A DNA stretch of 6,775 bases, from assembly GCA_934096275.1 (NCBI GenBank), contig CAKOLK010000019.1, forward strand, positions 1 to 6,775. Reading direction: 5' to 3'. The DNA is from an uncultured Bacilli bacterium (lineage in GTDB: Bacteria; Bacillota_I; Bacilli_A; RF39; UBA660). Of the stretch, positions 6,215 through 6,775 are shown piece after piece (the first letter of the stretch is position 1; every line of letters starts with the position of its first letter). Under the pieces are notes generated by a model. That model saw nothing but the letters and a program-made list of their open reading frames with translations, searched no databases and had not been told where the DNA came from. The position numbers and the translations under genes were made by a program.

Positions 6215-6475
6215 ATGAGAACAGTAAGAAAAGGTATGTTTGGAACAATATCTAACATAAATACATATACAGATGTCGATATTGGCATTCGTTTAAGAGA
6301 TACAAGAAAGAAAAATAGATATACAATAGAACAATTAGCAAAAGAGCTAGAAGTAAGTGAAGAAACTATACAAGCTTGGGAAGACAGTTTAGCTCTTCCA
6401 GCAGATAAATATGTTGAAAAATTATCAAAACTTTATAAGGTCAAAAAAGATTACTTGTTAGGATTAGACAAGTAA
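6215..6475 (+). CDS. Xre-family helix-turn-helix protein, 86 residues, divergent from transposase
   Basis: A short N-terminal arm (1-20, MRTVRKGMFGTISNINTYTD) precedes a Cro/C1-type fold. IGIRLRDTRKKNRYTIEQLAKELEVSEETIQAWE (about 23-56) contains the helix-turn-helix, and KYVEKLSKLYKVKKDYLLGLD (about 65-85) the closing helices with the common C-terminal YLLGLD. The start is ATG 6215, preceded by AAGGAGG (6203-6209) at 5 bases. An in-frame ATG at 6194 lies upstream of that ribosome site, within the transposase promoter, and is unlikely. Its position divergent from the transposase, at the very end of the element, suggests it regulates transposition. No clear palindrome was seen in the shared promoter region, so its target is unknown. 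Its last codons form half of a terminator hairpin. Confidence 0.87.
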   Translation: MRTVRKGMFGTISNINTYTDVDIGIRLRDTRKKNRYTIEQLAKELEVSEETIQAWEDSLALPADKYVEKLSKLYKVKKDYLLGLDK

Positions 6476-6480
6476 TTTTT
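6451..6480 (+). terminator. Terminator overlapping the Xre coding end
   Basis: TTACTTGT (6451-6458, coding) pairs with ACAAGTAA (6468-6475, which includes the stop TAA) and is followed by TTTTT. The hairpin is built from the final codons, leaving only 24 bases to the terminal inverted repeat. Confidence 0.65.
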
Positions 6481-6499
6481 CATTTGTCAAGTAAAAATC

Positions 6500-6516
6500 T
6501 ACTTTGCGAATTGAAG
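6500..6516 (-). repeat. Right terminal inverted repeat
   Basis: TACTTTGCGAATTGAAG is the exact reverse complement of 3128-3144 and marks the right end of the element. Confidence 0.8.
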
Positions 6517-6524
6517 TTTTTTAT
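6517..6524. repeat. Right direct repeat (target-site duplication), TTTTTTAT
   Basis: Identical to 3120-3127 and immediately outside the right inverted repeat. Together with the following six A it forms the palindrome T6-AT-A6 (6517-6530), probably the original target. A third TTTTTTAT at 6747-6754 warns that the sequence is not rare here. Confidence 0.62.
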
Positions 6525-6533
6525 AAAAAACTC

Positions 6534-6562
6534 TTGACTTTTAAAGCACTTTTGATTATTAT
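6534..6562 (+). promoter_or_regulatory. Strong promoter for a structured RNA
   Basis: -35 TTGACT (6534-6539), 17-bp spacer, -10 TATTAT (6557-6562), both five of six to consensus. Transcription should start near 6569. It lies ten bases outside the element, so it belongs to the host backbone. Confidence 0.75.
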
Positions 6563-6568
6563 ATAAAT

Positions 6569-6670
6569 CACCAGTTCGGCAATAGGCGAATTGGATGCTA
6601 GTATCACACTAGCCAACCCCTTTTTATTCTTTTGAAACCGTCCTTCAGGGGGTACGGTTTCTATTTTTTT
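6569..6670 (+). ncRNA. Candidate small structured RNA, about 100 nt
   Basis: The transcript predicted from the 6534 promoter has no ORF beyond five codons and is dense in pairing. Hairpin 1: CCAGTTCG (6571-6578) with CGAATTGG (6587-6594), loop GCAATAGG. Hairpin 2: GCTAGT (6597-6602) with ACTAGC (6608-6613), loop ATCAC. An unpaired ACCCC (6616-6620) and U-rich linker come next, then a terminator hairpin whose loop holds GGGGGT. The ACCCC can pair with GGGGT (6649-6653), allowing a pseudoknot. It is richer in G+C than its surroundings, which suggests a selected RNA. It does not match tmRNA, 6S, SRP RNA, RNase P or any riboswitch whose core I can recall. Alternatives are a C-rich base-pairing regulatory RNA, or a riboswitch or attenuator for a gene beyond the right edge. 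Confidence 0.6.
6634..6670 (+). terminator. Intrinsic terminator of the small RNA
   Basis: GAAACCGT (6634-6641) pairs with ACGGTTTC (6654-6661) around a 12-base loop that contains five G. The tail is TA then seven T (6664-6670). Confidence 0.85.
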
Positions 6671-6775
6671 GTATTAAAAAAAACTTTAGTGAAAAAACTG
6701 GTTGTATAATTTTTAGTGTGTGTAATGTGTAAAGCATTATATGCACTTTTTTATAAAATAAAAGACATATAAACT
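6671..6775. other. AT-rich tail without a supported gene
   Basis: No ORF of note on either strand. A TATAAT at 6705-6710 has only a poor -35 upstream. GCAT/ATGC (6734-6744 region) with flanking GTG/CAC and six T (6747-6752) could be a weak terminator. The start of whatever lies to the right is outside the window. Confidence 0.4.

Larger units (their letters stand above)
3128..6516. mobile_element. Putative 3.4-kb IS4-type transposon with passenger genes
   Basis: The segment is bounded by perfect 17-bp terminal inverted repeats and flanked by an 8-bp direct repeat. It holds an IS4-type DDE transposase, a divergent Xre regulator, a second Xre regulator with a divergent 124-residue protein, and a tail-collar-like gene with a structured leader. 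I found no third copy of the repeat and no tighter pair of ends around the transposase alone, so the passenger genes appear to lie inside the unit. Rejoining 3127 to 6525 restores a short intergenic region between two divergent promoters. The IS4 family commonly makes duplications of about 8-13 bp, which fits. Mobility is inferred. The alternative of an invertible segment is less likely because the direct repeats would be unexplained. Confidence 0.68.

Noticed and set aside
3128..6516. Invertible DNA segment flipped by a site-specific recombinase
   Set aside because: Inverted repeats alone would fit, but no invertase or serine/tyrosine recombinase gene is present, and the flanking 8-bp direct repeats plus a transposase favour transposition.
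6569..6670. Known riboswitch, SRP RNA or tmRNA
   Set aside because: None of the conserved cores I know (such as the SRP GGAA loop with AGCAGCC, the fluoride or preQ1 cores) is present, so I left the RNA unclassified.
3100..6754. Similar ATATGCAC followed by TTTTTTAT near the left flank (3101-3127) and near the right edge (6739-6754)
   Set aside because: Possible longer direct repeat around the element, but spacing differs (12 bases between motifs on the left, none on the right) and the parts are short and AT-rich. Treated as chance.
1..6775. CRISPR array or tRNA/rRNA genes
   Set aside because: No regularly spaced repeats, and no cloverleaf with a GGTTCGAATCC-type arm or rRNA-like sequence seen on either strand.

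Overview
The window comes from a low-GC, AT-rich bacterium, most likely of the Bacillota (Bacilli/Erysipelotrichia or Clostridia type). It shows strong AAGGAGG-type ribosome sites, hairpin plus T-tract terminators, a recG helicase gene, collagen-like surface protein sequence and Xre regulators. TGA acts as a stop (end of the tail-collar gene, directly before a terminator) and Trp is written TGG, so the standard bacterial code fits better than the Mycoplasma code.

Left part (1-3063): the 3' end of a collagen-like fibre gene (+) meets, at a shared bidirectional terminator, a two-gene minus-strand operon. This operon is recG followed by an unrecognised 158-residue gene one base after the recG stop. 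recG has its own extended -10 promoter, which lies inside the longest open frame and shows that the true start is 36 bases further in.

Middle part (3120-6524): a 3389-bp segment is bounded by perfect 17-bp inverted repeats (3128-3144 and 6500-6516). These are flanked immediately outside by an identical 8-bp direct repeat, TTTTTTAT (3120-3127 and 6517-6524). This is the signature of a transposon with a target-site duplication. Inside are an IS4-type DDE transposase with a complete YREK signature, a divergent small Xre regulator, a second Xre regulator divergent from a 124-residue protein and sharing paired TGGACA-N3-TGTCCA palindromes with it, and a phage tail-collar-like fibre-tip gene. The tail-collar gene follows a structured leader: two hairpins, a 25-codon upstream ORF with a seven-G run, and a hairpin that masks the gene's own ribosome site. 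I read the whole as a transposon carrying passenger genes.

Right part (6525-6775): just outside the element, a near-consensus promoter drives what looks like a roughly 100-nt structured RNA ending in a strong terminator. It has two hairpins, an unpaired ACCCC segment complementary to the terminator loop, and no ORF. I do not recognise it as a known RNA class. The last 100 bases hold no gene I can support.

How it fits together: before insertion, recG and the RNA gene were probably divergent neighbours across a short intergenic region. The element inserted between the two promoters, at a T6-AT-A6 palindrome, leaving both intact. All functional calls come from reading the sequence; no database search was done.
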